Below, one piece after another: positions 45,228 to 54,485 of a stretch of DNA of 64,000 nucleotides. The stretch comes from Massilia frigida (GTDB lineage Bacteria; Pseudomonadota; Gammaproteobacteria; Burkholderiales; Burkholderiaceae_D), in the NCBI RefSeq assembly GCF_011682175.1, contig NZ_WHJG01000006.1, positions 62,001 to 126,000 of the forward strand, written 5' to 3'. How positions within the stretch are numbered: position 1 is the first letter of the stretch; every line of letters begins with the position of its first letter. The translations under genes were made by a program, and so were the position numbers. A model generated the notes under the pieces. That model did not search any database. It worked only from the letters and a program-made list of their open reading frames with translations, and had not been told where the DNA came from.

Positions 45228-45815
45228 TCAGCGGCTGACCCCGACCAGCTTGTGCACCAGCTCGGACGAGGTCGACGCCGAAAACTTGCGCATCAGCTTA
45301 GCCCTGTGCATTTCCACCGTGCGCGGACTGAGGTCGGTTTCGCGCGCGATGACCTTGCTGGTCTTGCCTTCGACCAGCAGGGCGGCGATTTCGCGCTCGC
45401 GCGGGGTCAGTTCGGCCGTGACCGGCCGCTTTTCGCTGACATCCTCGAACGTCCACACGCCCGCGCCGAGCGGCTCGCGCGCATCGAGCGCGCGCCCGCT
45501 CACGTGGCACCAGAACAGTTCGCCCCCGGCGCGGCGCATGATGCGCTCGTCCGAATACACGCCGCGCGCGTTCATCACCGGAATGATGCGGTCGCCCGTG
45601 CGCAGGAATTCATCCATGGTCGGGTACAGCACCTGGAACGACTTGCCATCGAGGTCGCCGTGGCCGTAGCCGAACATCGATGTGAGCGCATCGTTGCAGG
45701 ACTGGATCACGCGGTCGACCGAAATGCACATGCCGACCGGCGCGTGGCGAAAAATCGTTTCGTAATCGATGGCGTATGATGCGGTCATTGGAGGCTGTGA
45801 GTGATTCGGGGGCAT
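45228..45815 (-). CDS. PAS domain LuxR-family transcriptional regulator
   Basis: A 195-aa one-component regulator: PAS sensor (about 15-125; FRHAPVGMCISVDR, SCNDALTSMFGY) followed by a GerE/LuxR helix-turn-helix (LTPREREIAALLVEGKTSKVIARE, PRTVEMHRAKLMRK). ATG 45815 and 45788 are both possible starts and neither has a good Shine-Dalgarno; the frame remains open to 45941. It diverges from scoAB and could regulate it, but no site is identified. Confidence 0.85.
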   Translation of the reverse strand: MPPNHSQPPMTASYAIDYETIFRHAPVGMCISVDRVIQSCNDALTSMFGYGHGDLDGKSFQVLYPTMDEFLRTGDRIIPVMNARGVYSDERIMRRAGGELFWCHVSGRALDAREPLGAGVWTFEDVSEKRPVTAELTPREREIAALLVEGKTSKVIARETDLSPRTVEMHRAKLMRKFSASTSSELVHKLVGVSR

Positions 45816-45933
45816 GGGGAAAAAGCCGGTAGTTCTACGGTATTGTGCTTTTAGCCCGCGTATTTTATGCTGAGAATCCACTGTGCAGTGCAGTATGGAC
45901 GAATTTAGCTCAACTATAAAAAAGGGACAGGGA

Positions 45934-46632
45934 ATGAACAAAGTTTATCCTGACGCGGCATCGGCGCTGGCCGGTATCGTGAGCGATGGCCAGACCATCG
46001 CAGTCGGCGGTTTTGGCCTGTGCGGCATACCGGAAGCGCTGATCCTGGCCTTGCGCAATACCGCCGTGAAGCAGCTGACCGTGATCTCCAACAATGCCGG
46101 CGTGGACGACTTCGGCCTCGGCCAGCTGCTCACCACGCGCCAGATCAAGAAGATGATCTCATCCTACGTGGGTGAAAACAAGGAATTCGCGCGCCAGTAC
46201 CTGGCCGGCGAACTCGAACTCGAATTCACGCCGCAGGGCACGCTGGCCGAAAAGCTGCGCGCCGGCGGCGCGGGCATCCCGGCCTTCTTCACCAAGACCG
46301 GTGTCGGCACCATCGTGGCCGATGGCAAGGAAGTGCGCGAGTTTGACGGAGAACAATACGTGATGGAGCGCAGTCTGGTAGCTGATGTGTCGCTGGTCAA
46401 AGCCTACATGGCCGACCGCGCCGGCAACCTGGTATACCGCAAGACCGCGCGCAACTTCAACCCGAACGTGGCGATGGCTGGCAAGATCACCATCGTCGAA
46501 GTCGAGAAACTGGTGGAAGTGGGCGAGATCGATCCCGACCAGGTGCACACGCCGAGCATTTTCGTGCACCGCATCGTCGTCAACGCCACGCCGGAAAAGC
46601 GCATCGAACAGCGCACCGTGCGCACCAACTAA
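45934..46632 (+). CDS. scoA: 3-oxoacid CoA-transferase subunit A
   Basis: A 232-aa alpha subunit of succinyl-CoA:3-ketoacid CoA-transferase, which activates acetoacetate. It starts [15 protein letters not shown] with the signature [17 protein letters not shown] and later [14 protein letters not shown] 45934 is preceded by AGGGA; an upstream in-frame ATG at 45883 is less likely. It is followed 17 bp later by subunit B. With 3-hydroxybutyrate dehydrogenase, encoded at about 60 kb, it fits use of ketone bodies or PHB breakdown products. Confidence 0.93.
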   Translation: MNKVYPDAASALAGIVSDGQTIAVGGFGLCGIPEALILALRNTAVKQLTVISNNAGVDDFGLGQLLTTRQIKKMISSYVGENKEFARQYLAGELELEFTPQGTLAEKLRAGGAGIPAFFTKTGVGTIVADGKEVREFDGEQYVMERSLVADVSLVKAYMADRAGNLVYRKTARNFNPNVAMAGKITIVEVEKLVEVGEIDPDQVHTPSIFVHRIVVNATPEKRIEQRTVRTN

Positions 46633-46649
46633 GACCACAGGAGAAGAAG

Positions 46650-47300
<651 letters not shown>

Positions 47301-47333
47301 CATGCCGCGCCTGCGCGGCGTTCGTCGAAAAAA

Positions 47334-47363
47334 GCACCGGAATGAACGCCGGTGCCTTTTTTT
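47334..47363. terminator. Bidirectional intrinsic terminator
   Basis: Stem GCACCGG/CCGGTGC with an 8-nt loop, followed on the plus strand by a 7-T run (47357-47363) and preceded by a 6-A run that gives a U-tract on the minus strand. It serves scoB and the convergent blaR1-like gene. Confidence 0.85.
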
Positions 47364-47366
47364 GGT

Positions 47367-48644
47367 TCAATCGTCGACGTTCTTGAGCATCCAGACGTAC
47401 TTCATATTCATCCAGGCCGGCATTGGCTTGCCGTTCTCGGTGCCCGGCTTGAAGCGGCACTTCATGATGCCCGTGCGCGCCGCTTCGTCGAGCAGCGCAT
47501 GGCCGCTCGACGAAGCGATGCGCGAGCCGGCGACCCGGCCGTTGGCACCGACCTTGAAGGCCAGCGTCACCGTGCCGGTGTGCTGCGCCTTGAACGACGC
47601 GGCCGGCCAGACTGGCTTGGCGCAGCTGGAAAAATCGACCACCGGCGCCACGCGCGCCAGCGCCGGCGTGACGCTGGCCCGGTCGTCGGCGGCGTGGGCG
47701 TACAGACTGAGGCAGGCCGCGGCCAGCCCCAGCGCGGGCAGCGAGGCTTTCCAGTCGAGCGCCTGGCGGTCGGGCTTGAGCAGGCGCCGCACGCGCGCCA
47801 CCAGGTCGCCGCCATTGGCCGCCACCGCCAGGTGGTGCGAAGAAAACTGCAAGCGCTCCAGTTCCGACAAGGCGCGCGCCAGCCGGCGCGGTTCGCCCAG
47901 GTGGCGCGCCGCCAGGTCGTCGGCGATCTGTTCGCGTTCGGCCCGGATGCGGCCCGAAATCCACCACACGGCCGGGTGATAGAACAGCAGGATCTCGGCC
48001 ACGTTCTGGCCCAGGTTGACCAGGTAGTCGACACGCCTGACATGCCCCATTTCGTGCGCCAGCAGCGCTTCGAGCAGGTCGGGCGGCATGCCGGACATCA
48101 GCGCGGCCGGCACCAGCACCACGGGACGCAGCCAGCCGATGGTCAGCGGGCTGTCCAGGTTCTCGACCACGCGCAGGCGCACCGTGCGCGTGATGCCGAA
48201 GGCCCCCGCCATGCGCGTGGCGCGCGCCTGCCATTGCGGCTCGGCCAGCGGCGCCCGGGCGGCATGGCGGATCCACGCCAGCCCGGCCGCCATGCGCAGC
48301 GACAGCAGTGCCGCACACACCGACCAGAAGCCGACGATCCACAGCAACTGCTCCTGCAGCCAGCCGGCGAGGCTGGCATCATCGGCGCGCGCGCCGGCCA
48401 TCATGTGCTCGGCAAAGCCCAGGTGCGCCGCGCTGGCGCCGCCATCCTGCAGGCGCAGCGTCAGTTCGGCGGCGGGCCACAGCACGCAGGCCAGCAGCGC
48501 CGCGCAGGCTACGTTGTAGCGGTATTCGGGGCGGGTGTTGCGCATCAGGGCCAGTACGGCGGCGCTGGTGCAGCCGATCAGCAAGCCTTGCCAGGTGAAG
48601 TGGAGCAGGGTCCAGCCGATACTGTCGATCAGGGCAGCCGTCAT
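47367..48644 (-). CDS. BlaR1-like M56 metallopeptidase with C-terminal TonB-type domain
   Basis: A 425-aa membrane protease and sensor. Several N-terminal helices (about 8-125) surround the zinc motif HEMGH, followed by EREQIADDLAA, as in BlaR1/MecR1. Instead of a penicillin-binding sensor it ends in an approximately 80-aa TonB_C-like domain (CAKPVWPAA through LDEAARTG to YVW) with two cysteines. Known BlaR1 proteins cleave, directly or indirectly, the repressor BlaI on signal. Its start overlaps the blaI-like stop (ATGA). No beta-lactamase gene is near, so the signal may not be a beta-lactam. Confidence 0.88.
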   Translation of the reverse strand: MTAALIDSIGWTLLHFTWQGLLIGCTSAAVLALMRNTRPEYRYNVACAALLACVLWPAAELTLRLQDGGASAAHLGFAEHMMAGARADDASLAGWLQEQLLWIVGFWSVCAALLSLRMAAGLAWIRHAARAPLAEPQWQARATRMAGAFGITRTVRLRVVENLDSPLTIGWLRPVVLVPAALMSGMPPDLLEALLAHEMGHVRRVDYLVNLGQNVAEILLFYHPAVWWISGRIRAEREQIADDLAARHLGEPRRLARALSELERLQFSSHHLAVAANGGDLVARVRRLLKPDRQALDWKASLPALGLAAACLSLYAHAADDRASVTPALARVAPVVDFSSCAKPVWPAASFKAQHTGTVTLAFKVGANGRVAGSRIASSSGHALLDEAARTGIMKCRFKPGTENGKPMPAWMNMKYVWMLKNVDD

Positions 48645-49024
48645 TTGTCTTCTTCCTTGAGCATGTTTTCGATCTCTTCGCGTTCCTTTTTGCTGATGCC
48701 GCTGCGCAGTGCGGCCATGACCAGTGCCTTGGCCGAGCCGGAAAACGCTTTCTGGATCAGGTCCTTGAGCAGGTTCGTTTGCAGCGAATCCTGGGCTTGC
48801 GCGGGCGCGTACACGTGCGAGCGTTCGCTTTCGTCGCGGATCAGCAAGCCCTTGGTGTGCATGATCTGCATCAGCCGCAGCACGGTCGCATAGGTCACGT
48901 CGGGGCGCTCCTTGAGGATCGCCTGGTGCGCTTGCTTGGCGGTCGCCGCGCCGAGCGGCCACAGGGTTTGCAGCAGATCGAGTTCGGCTGCTGTCGGCTT
49001 GGGCGGGGCAGGGAGTTTGGCCAT
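48641..49024 (-). CDS. BlaI/MecI/CopY family transcriptional repressor
   Basis: A 127-aa winged-helix repressor. The N-terminal DNA-binding part contains ELDLLQTLWPLGAATAKQ and TYATVLRLMQIMHTKGLL; the C-terminal dimerisation helices hold the usual cleavage region. It is cotranscribed with the blaR1-like gene through a 4-bp overlap. An inverted repeat TAGAC-N6-GTCTA lies 43 bp upstream of its start and is its probable autoregulatory operator. Confidence 0.9.
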   Translation of the reverse strand: MAKLPAPPKPTAAELDLLQTLWPLGAATAKQAHQAILKERPDVTYATVLRLMQIMHTKGLLIRDESERSHVYAPAQAQDSLQTNLLKDLIQKAFSGSAKALVMAALRSGISKKEREEIENMLKEEDK

Positions 49025-49066
49025 GGTGCGCTAGTGAGGTGAAGGTAAACCTGAGGTTAGCGCATC

Positions 49067-49082
49067 TAGACCTTCATGTCTA
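49067..49082. promoter_or_regulatory. Putative BlaI-type operator 1 (TAGAC-N6-GTCTA)
   Basis: TAGACCTTCATGTCTA, a perfect 5-bp inverted repeat with 6-bp spacer, 43 bp upstream of the blaI-like start. The same arm and spacer recur at 50216 and 50270. Confidence 0.65.
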
Positions 49083-49142
49083 ACAAAAAATCTTGAGGCG
49101 CTCAGGAATAGCGATTATCCAGTCTTACAAAGGGCTTTAATG

Positions 49143-49158
49143 TAGAAAACATTGTCTA
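49143..49158. promoter_or_regulatory. Degenerate BlaI-type operator
   Basis: TAGAAAACATTGTCTA matches the operator pattern at 9 of 10 arm positions. It lies upstream of the small membrane protein frame at 49389. Confidence 0.35.
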
Positions 49159-49388
49159 TTCCATGGGCGGCATGGGATAGCTGGATGGCCGGATCGGCGT
49201 TGCGGCCGGTTTCCTGCTGCCTGGCTTCGTGCTGTATGGCCTGGGCTATAACGCGCAGCTGCCCGCCGCCCAGCGCGGATTTGTTTTGCCAGCGGCGAGG
49301 CAGGCGCAGTACCATGCCTGGACCAATACACCGGGGAGCAGGCCTTGAAAACCGCACACGCGCAGTGGCATCACCCGCTGGCTGGCGC

Positions 49389-49697
49389 ATGACGTGCGGC
49401 GCCGCGCATCTTGCGCTCGCGAGCACCGCCATCGCCGGCCTCACCTATGTGCTGGCGATCCTCGTGACGCGGGGGGCGTTTTCGGCATGGACCGGCGGCT
49501 GCGGCGATTTCGGCATGCGCTGCGTGGGGCAGGGCGTGATCGTGCTGGGCGTGGGATGCCTGGCCGGCCTGCTATGTGCGTTGCTTTCGCCAGGCCATGC
49601 CGACGGCCGGACCTGGCTTGGCTGGGCAGGCCTGCTGATGAACGGTGTGCCGCTGGCCGCGATCGGGGTGGGATCGGCCCTGATCGCGCTGCGTTAA
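49389..49697 (+). CDS. Small membrane protein, unknown
   Basis: A 102-aa protein with three predicted membrane helices (about 8-27, 42-62 and 78-98) and three cysteines in the loop AWTGGCGDFGMRCVGQG. I chose ATG 49389; a GTG at 49365 and an open frame back to 49152 exist, but the upstream part lacks protein-like character. A degenerate operator lies 230 bp upstream. No family recognised; a truncated remnant is possible. Confidence 0.5.
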   Translation: MTCGAAHLALASTAIAGLTYVLAILVTRGAFSAWTGGCGDFGMRCVGQGVIVLGVGCLAGLLCALLSPGHADGRTWLGWAGLLMNGVPLAAIGVGSALIALR

Positions 49698-49752
49698 GAC
49701 GCGCTTGCGCCGGTGCATGCTCCCCGCCGCGCGGGGCGCCTGGATGCCTTGA

Positions 49753-50148
49753 TTACAGCTTCCACACGTAGTCGATGTCGGCCCAGCTTTCAGCCGGCTT
49801 GCCCTTGGCGCTGGCGGCGCTGAACTTGCACAGTTTGATGGCATTGCGGGCGGCGCCGTCGAGCGCGGGGTAGCCGCTCGATTTTTTCACCTTGCTGTCG
49901 ACAACCTCGCCGCCGGCACCGACCAGGAAAGCCAGTTGCACCGTGCCGGCATGTTTCGCGGCCAGTTCGGCGGCCGGGTAGACGGGCTTGGCGCAGGATG
50001 TCAGGTCGGCGACGGCGTGGCTTTTTCCGTCTTTGGCGGGTGCGGCTTGCGCACTGCCGGCCATGCAGCCGGCTGCGAGCGCGAACAGGGCCAGGCTGCG
50101 TGTCAGGCGGGCCGGAATGACCGGAGTCGAGCTTGGGGATGGGGTCAT
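49753..50148 (-). CDS. Secreted TonB C-terminal-like domain protein
   Basis: A 131-aa protein with a signal peptide (SLALFALAAGCMAGSAQA, ending near residue 36) and one TonB_C-like domain. That domain aligns without gaps over 82 residues to the C-terminus of the BlaR1-like protein, with 42 identities by hand count, including both cysteines. ATG 50148 is chosen because AAGGAG lies 5 bases upstream. It diverges from the SIMPL gene, and the shared intergenic region carries two perfect TAGAC-N6-GTCTA repeats. It is probably a periplasmic partner or decoy of the sensor. Confidence 0.82.
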   Translation of the reverse strand: MTPSPSSTPVIPARLTRSLALFALAAGCMAGSAQAAPAKDGKSHAVADLTSCAKPVYPAAELAAKHAGTVQLAFLVGAGGEVVDSKVKKSSGYPALDGAARNAIKLCKFSAASAKGKPAESWADIDYVWKL

Positions 50149-50215
50149 GCAATCTCCTTGGTTGGCGTCTTGCGCCATGGTTGGGGCGGGTGCCTGATTT
50201 ATAGATTAATCTGTC

Positions 50216-50231
50216 TAGACAGAGTTGTCTA
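50216..50231. promoter_or_regulatory. Putative BlaI-type operator 2
   Basis: TAGACAGAGTTGTCTA, a perfect copy of the TAGAC-N6-GTCTA pattern, lies 68 bp upstream of the TonB-domain gene start. It overlaps a second palindrome TGTCTAGACA (50212-50221). Confidence 0.65.
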
Positions 50232-50269
50232 TAGATTTCTTTCGCCTTTCTTTAGCGGGAATGTTTTTA

Positions 50270-50285
50270 TAGACAATCATGTCTA
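50270..50285. promoter_or_regulatory. Putative BlaI-type operator 3
   Basis: TAGACAATCATGTCTA, a perfect copy of the pattern, 50 bp upstream of the SIMPL gene start, where it could cover the promoter. Confidence 0.65.
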
Positions 50286-50334
50286 CAATGTTTATTCTAG
50301 CGTTTTCATCATCAGACTGACGTCCGGAGAAACC

Positions 50335-51051
50335 ATGCTTAAAACGATTGCCGCCGTTGGCGCCCTGAGCTTGCTGCCCATGGCCGCGCAGGCTGGCGGC
50401 TTGCCCGACTATCCATTCATCCATGTCAGCGGCATGGGTACCATGACTGCCATGCCCGACCTGGGGCAGATCGATTTTGAAATCAGCGCCTTCGACGCCG
50501 ATCCGGGCGTGGCGGTCGGCGTGATCGCAGTGCGCGCCACGGAGATCCGCGCGGCGATGGCGCAGGCGGGCGTGCCGCTGGAGGACGTGGAGATCCGCGA
50601 TGTGCGCAAGGACTTCCGCAAGCCGGACCCGAACGCGGCGCCCGGACCGGTGCAGTACGATATCCGTGCCGGGGTGCGCATCAATGTGCGCGACCTGGGC
50701 AAATGGCGTGGCGCCGCGGCGCCGCTGCTGAACATGCCGAACCTGGACGGCTTCATGACGGTGTTCGATACCACCCAGCGCGAAAAAATCGAGATGGAGC
50801 TGGCCACCGATGCGATCAGGATCGCGCGGCGCAAGGCGGAGGGCATTGCGCTGGGGCTGGGGCGCAAGCTAGGGCCTGCAAGCGCGGTCAGTACGGGCGA
50901 CCTGAAGAACCTGACGCGGGCCATGGGGCTGGCGCCGAACGAGTCGAATTACCGCTCGTCGCCGCAGACCGGCATGGACAAGGCCGATGTGCTGACCGTG
51001 ATGGCGCTCAAATTCGCGCAGCCGGTCGATGTGATCTACCGCCTGAAATAA
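50335..51051 (+). CDS. SIMPL domain (DUF541) periplasmic protein
   Basis: A 238-aa secreted protein: signal peptide MLKTIAAVGALSLLPMAAQA, then a SIMPL/DUF541 domain beginning FIHVSGMGTMTAMPDLGQIDFEISA and containing AIRIARRKAEGIALGLG. GGAG lies 6 bases before ATG 50335. DUF541 proteins (for example E. coli YggE) are envelope proteins linked to oxidative stress, with no settled activity. Two predicted BlaI-type operators upstream place it in the same regulon as the BlaR1-like sensor. Confidence 0.87.
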   Translation: MLKTIAAVGALSLLPMAAQAGGLPDYPFIHVSGMGTMTAMPDLGQIDFEISAFDADPGVAVGVIAVRATEIRAAMAQAGVPLEDVEIRDVRKDFRKPDPNAAPGPVQYDIRAGVRINVRDLGKWRGAAAPLLNMPNLDGFMTVFDTTQREKIEMELATDAIRIARRKAEGIALGLGRKLGPASAVSTGDLKNLTRAMGLAPNESNYRSSPQTGMDKADVLTVMALKFAQPVDVIYRLK

Positions 51052-51109
51052 GCAAAATTCCCGCAGGGGCTGCAAGCCGCTGCGGGAAGGGGGGTGAAAC
51101 TGGTGACGG

Positions 51110-52411
51110 TCAGGCGGCTTTGCGGACCGGGTACATTTCGCGGTCGTCGTCGATGTGGGTCGGATGCGCCAGTTCGCTCTGGAGACGGTCGTGATCGAGT
51201 TCTTTTTCCCAGTGCGAGACCACCACCGTGGCCACGCCATTGCCGACGAAGTTGGTCAGCGCGCGGCATTCGCTCATGAAGCGGTCGATGCCCAGGATCA
51301 GGGCCATGCCGGCCACCGGCACGGTCGGCACCACGGCCAGGGTGGCGGCCAGGGTGATGAAGCCGGCGCCGGTGATGCCCGATGCGCCCTTGGAGGTCAG
51401 CATCGCCACGCCCAGGATGGTCAGCTGCTGGCTGAAGGACAGGTCGGTATTGGTGGCCTGCGCCACGAACAGGGCGGCCATCGTCATGTAGATGTTGGTG
51501 CCATCGAGGTTGAACGAATAACCGGTCGGCACCACCAGGCCCACCACCGATTTCGAGCAGCCGAGTTTTTCGAGCTTGCGCATCAGGGCGGGCAGCGCGC
51601 TTTCCGAGGAACTGGTACCGAGCACGATCAGCAGTTCTTCCTTGATGTAGGAAATGAAGCGGAAGATCGAAAACCCGGTCATGCGGGCGATGGCGCCGAG
51701 CACGACGAACACGAACACGCCGCAGGTCAGGTAGAAGGAACCCATCAGCTTGGCCAGCGGCAGCAGCGAGCCCAGGCCGAATTTACCGATGGTGAAGGCC
51801 ATCGCGCCGAAGGCGCCGATCGGAGCGACTTTCATCACGATGCCCACCACGCCGAAGATCACGTGCGACATGTCGTCGACCAGCTTGGCGATCGGACGGC
51901 CACGCTCGCCCAGCATCGACAGCGCGAAGCCGAACAGGATCGCAAACAGCAGCACTTGCAGGATATCGCCCTTGGCGAAGGCATCGACCACGGTGTTCGG
52001 GATGATGTTCATCACGAAGTCGAGGGTGCTCTGGTTCTTGGCCTTGGCCGTGTATTCGGCGATGGCCTTGGTGTCGAGGGTGGCCGGGTTGGCGTTGAAG
52101 CCGTCGCCCGGGCGTACCACGTTGGCCACCACTAGGCCGATGGCCAGGGCGAAGGTCGACACCACTTCAAAGTACAGCAGCGCCTTGCCGCCGACGCGGC
52201 CGATCTTTTTCATGTCCTGCATGCCGGCGATGCCTGCGACCACGGTACAGAAAATCACGGGGGCGATGATCATCTTGATCAGCTTGATGAAGCCATCGCC
52301 CAGGGGTTTCATGTCGACCCCGAGTTTCGGGTAGAACACGCCGAGCAGCACGCCGCACACGATGGCGAATAGAACCTGTACATACAGGATCTTGTAGAAG
52401 GGCTTTTTCAT
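51110..52411 (-). CDS. dctA: C4-dicarboxylate:cation symporter DctA
   Basis: A 433-aa inner-membrane symporter for succinate, fumarate and malate of the DAACS family. Signatures are [34 protein letters not shown] and the C-terminal [19 protein letters not shown] chose ATG 52411 ([12 protein letters not shown]), preceded by GGAG; the open frame extends to 52465. No DctBD two-component genes are adjacent. Confidence 0.95.
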   Translation of the reverse strand: MKKPFYKILYVQVLFAIVCGVLLGVFYPKLGVDMKPLGDGFIKLIKMIIAPVIFCTVVAGIAGMQDMKKIGRVGGKALLYFEVVSTFALAIGLVVANVVRPGDGFNANPATLDTKAIAEYTAKAKNQSTLDFVMNIIPNTVVDAFAKGDILQVLLFAILFGFALSMLGERGRPIAKLVDDMSHVIFGVVGIVMKVAPIGAFGAMAFTIGKFGLGSLLPLAKLMGSFYLTCGVFVFVVLGAIARMTGFSIFRFISYIKEELLIVLGTSSSESALPALMRKLEKLGCSKSVVGLVVPTGYSFNLDGTNIYMTMAALFVAQATNTDLSFSQQLTILGVAMLTSKGASGITGAGFITLAATLAVVPTVPVAGMALILGIDRFMSECRALTNFVGNGVATVVVSHWEKELDHDRLQSELAHPTHIDDDREMYPVRKAA

Positions 52412-52636
52412 GACGGTGTCTCCGTTCGATATTGGAATGAATCTATCTTTATCCAAATCGGGCACGTCATCTATTGTGGATATCCGCAGTGCGGACGAGT
52501 TTGCGCATACGGGTTTCGATTGCCGCGCGCGAGCGCCGACACGTCCGCGGGAAAAGCGTGTCGATATGAAAATGTTGCACGTTGCGGTGACGGATCGGCC
52601 GGCTCCGGCGTCCGTGTGCGCGTCTGGCGTGACGGC

Positions 52637-53921
52637 TTACCTGCGATAAATTTTGCCGTCTTTCATTACAAATCGCACTGTTTGAAGATCAGAAATATCG
52701 GCCGTCGGGTCGCCCCCCCGACCGCCACGATGTCGGCCAGCATGCCGGCCTTCAGCTGGCCCAGTTCGGCTGATTTGCCCAGCACGGCGGCCCCGGTCAC
52801 GCTCGCCGAGCGTAGCGCTTCTACCGGCGTCATGCCGAGCTTCAACATCCACGCCAGTTCACGCGCATTGCTGTCATGCGCGAACAGGCCGGCATCGCTG
52901 CCGTTGGCGATGCTCACGCCGAGTTTGCGCGCCAGCTGGAAGGCGCGCGCGGCCATGCTGCATGGCCGGCGTGGGCGGTCCGCCGCGCACATGCTTCTGG
53001 AAATATTCGCCGGTCGCTTCGGACGCGGTCAGGGGCGGCACATAGGCAAGCTTGCGCTCGGCCATCAGGCGCAACGTGGCTTCGCTGGCGCCGTAGCCGT
53101 GCTCGATGGTATCGGCGCCGGCCGGCACCGCCATGCGGATGGCGTCGTCGCTGCTGGCATGCACGGCCACCTTGCGGCCGGTGACATGCGCGGCCTGGAC
53201 CATGGCCGTCAATTCCTCCATGGTGAAGGTGGGGCCGGCGCCGCCGTCGATGCCGCTGCGGTAGCCGGCGTAGATCTTGATCCAGTCGGCGCCGCGCGCC
53301 GCTTGCTCGCGCACCGCTTTGGTGACTTCCGCCACGCCGGTCGCTTCCTGCGCGCCCTGCGGCAGCGTCATGTCGGGCCGGAACTGGCGGGCAGCCGGGC
53401 CGTCGCTGTGCGAGGCCACGATGGCCAGGGTGGCGATGAACAGGCGCGGGCCGTCGATCACGCCGTCGGCAATCGCGCGCTTGACGGCCACGTCCGCATA
53501 ACCCGCGCCTGCGCTGCCAAGGTCGCGCAGGGTGGTGAGGCCGGCTTGCAGGGTCGCGCTGGCGTGCTTGCCGGCCAGCAGGGTGCGCTACTCGGGCGCT
53601 TCCTTCATCACCTGGTCGTCCCAGCTGGTTTCGTTGTACGGGTGCAGCAGCAGGTGCGAGTGCAGGTCGATCAGGCCGGGGACCAGGGTGGCACCGGGCA
53701 GGTCGATGCGCTCAGCGTCCGCAGGCGCGGCGAGTCCGCTGGCCGGACCGGCGCTGTGGATACGGCCGTCGACCACCAGCACGCCCCAGCCGCTGTGGGC
53801 GGAGCCGTCGCCCGTCCAGACGCGCTCAGTGGTCAGCAACACGGGACGCGGCCCGGCGGCGTGGGCCGCCGGCAGGGTCAGGAGGAGGGTGGAAAGCGCA
53901 AGGTGTACCAAGGTTCGCATG
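52637..53921 (-). pseudogene. Amidohydrolase family protein, inactivated by one nonsense codon and two frameshifts
   Basis: A secreted metal-dependent amidohydrolase (imidazolonepropionase/prolidase-like) of about 425 codons. A signal peptide (MRTLVHLALSTLLLTLPAAHA) and the metal motif GLIDLHSHLLLH are followed by an in-frame TAG at 53588-53590. The same frame continues as RTLLAGKHASATLQAGLTTL and further motifs (KIYAGYRSG, AVHASSDDAIR, DTIEHGYG). Near 52960 the frame shifts; a second shift occurs at a seven-G tract (52713-52719), after which the normal end DLQTVRFVMKDGKIYRR appears. It lies 63 bp behind the Fur-box operon. Confidence 0.88.
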
Positions 53922-53984
53922 GCGTCGTCCTGATTGGGGAGAGCGTAATCGTATCCCGGACGCGGCGCGCCGTCAGCCGGTACG

Positions 53985-54485
53985 TCAGTTGGCTTCGGCG
54001 CGGGCGGACACCGTGTTGACCGCTGCAAAAGCCGGTTCGCGCGGTACTGCCGCCTTCCTGGAGGCGCGGCGCGCGTGCACCCAGTGCCACCCGAACGGCA
54101 GCAGCAAGGTAAGGCCCACGACCAGGTGCACCAGCGCCGCGCCGCTTCCCAGCGCGTCTTCGCCGGCGTAGTAGATCGCCACCGCACTGGCCGCCAACAG
54201 CAGCAGCATGATGCCGAGCGTGGCACCGCTGCCGCGCTGGCGGCGTTTGCGCCAGCCGGCGCGCATATGCACGCTCCACAGGGCGCCCAGCATCATCAGC
54301 AGCACGAAGCCGGTCGCGGCATGCATCGCGGCGGTGACTACGCGGCCGGCGCCGGGCAGGCGCCATGCGAGCGCCATCTCGAAGCGCATGACCAGGGTGG
54401 TGGGCGCCAGCAGGCAGCCGCTGACGAACACCAGCAGCAAGGCGCCGAGCAAGGCCCGGACAAACCAGGCGGGATAGCCTTTCAT
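53985..54485 (-). CDS. Histidine-rich integral membrane protein, possible b-type cytochrome
   Basis: A 166-aa inner-membrane protein with about four helices. Two helices carry paired histidines near their ends (MHAATG and SVH; VHLVVG and FGWHWVH), the pattern of DUF4405/cytochrome b561-like heme proteins. It overlaps apbE by 4 bp as the last intact gene of the operon, so an electron-delivery role to the FMN-binding protein is attractive. Heme binding is inferred from the histidines only. Confidence 0.7.
   Translation of the reverse strand: MKGYPAWFVRALLGALLLVFVSGCLLAPTTLVMRFEMALAWRLPGAGRVVTAAMHAATGFVLLMMLGALWSVHMRAGWRKRRQRGSGATLGIMLLLLAASAVAIYYAGEDALGSGAALVHLVVGLTLLLPFGWHWVHARRASRKAAVPREPAFAAVNTVSARAEAN

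Larger units (their letters stand above)
49025..49388. other. Intergenic region with BlaI-type sites and a doubtful short frame
   Basis: It holds the perfect operator at 49067-49082 and a near match at 49143-49158. From about 49170 a plus-strand frame without a good start reads GRIGVAAGFLLPGFVLYGLGY and ends at 49345; it is hydrophobic and could be the remnant of a membrane-protein gene. No complete gene can be supported here. Confidence 0.45.

Noticed and set aside
47367-49024. Classical beta-lactamase induction system
   Set aside because: The BlaR1-like protein lacks a penicillin-binding domain and no beta-lactamase gene is in the window.
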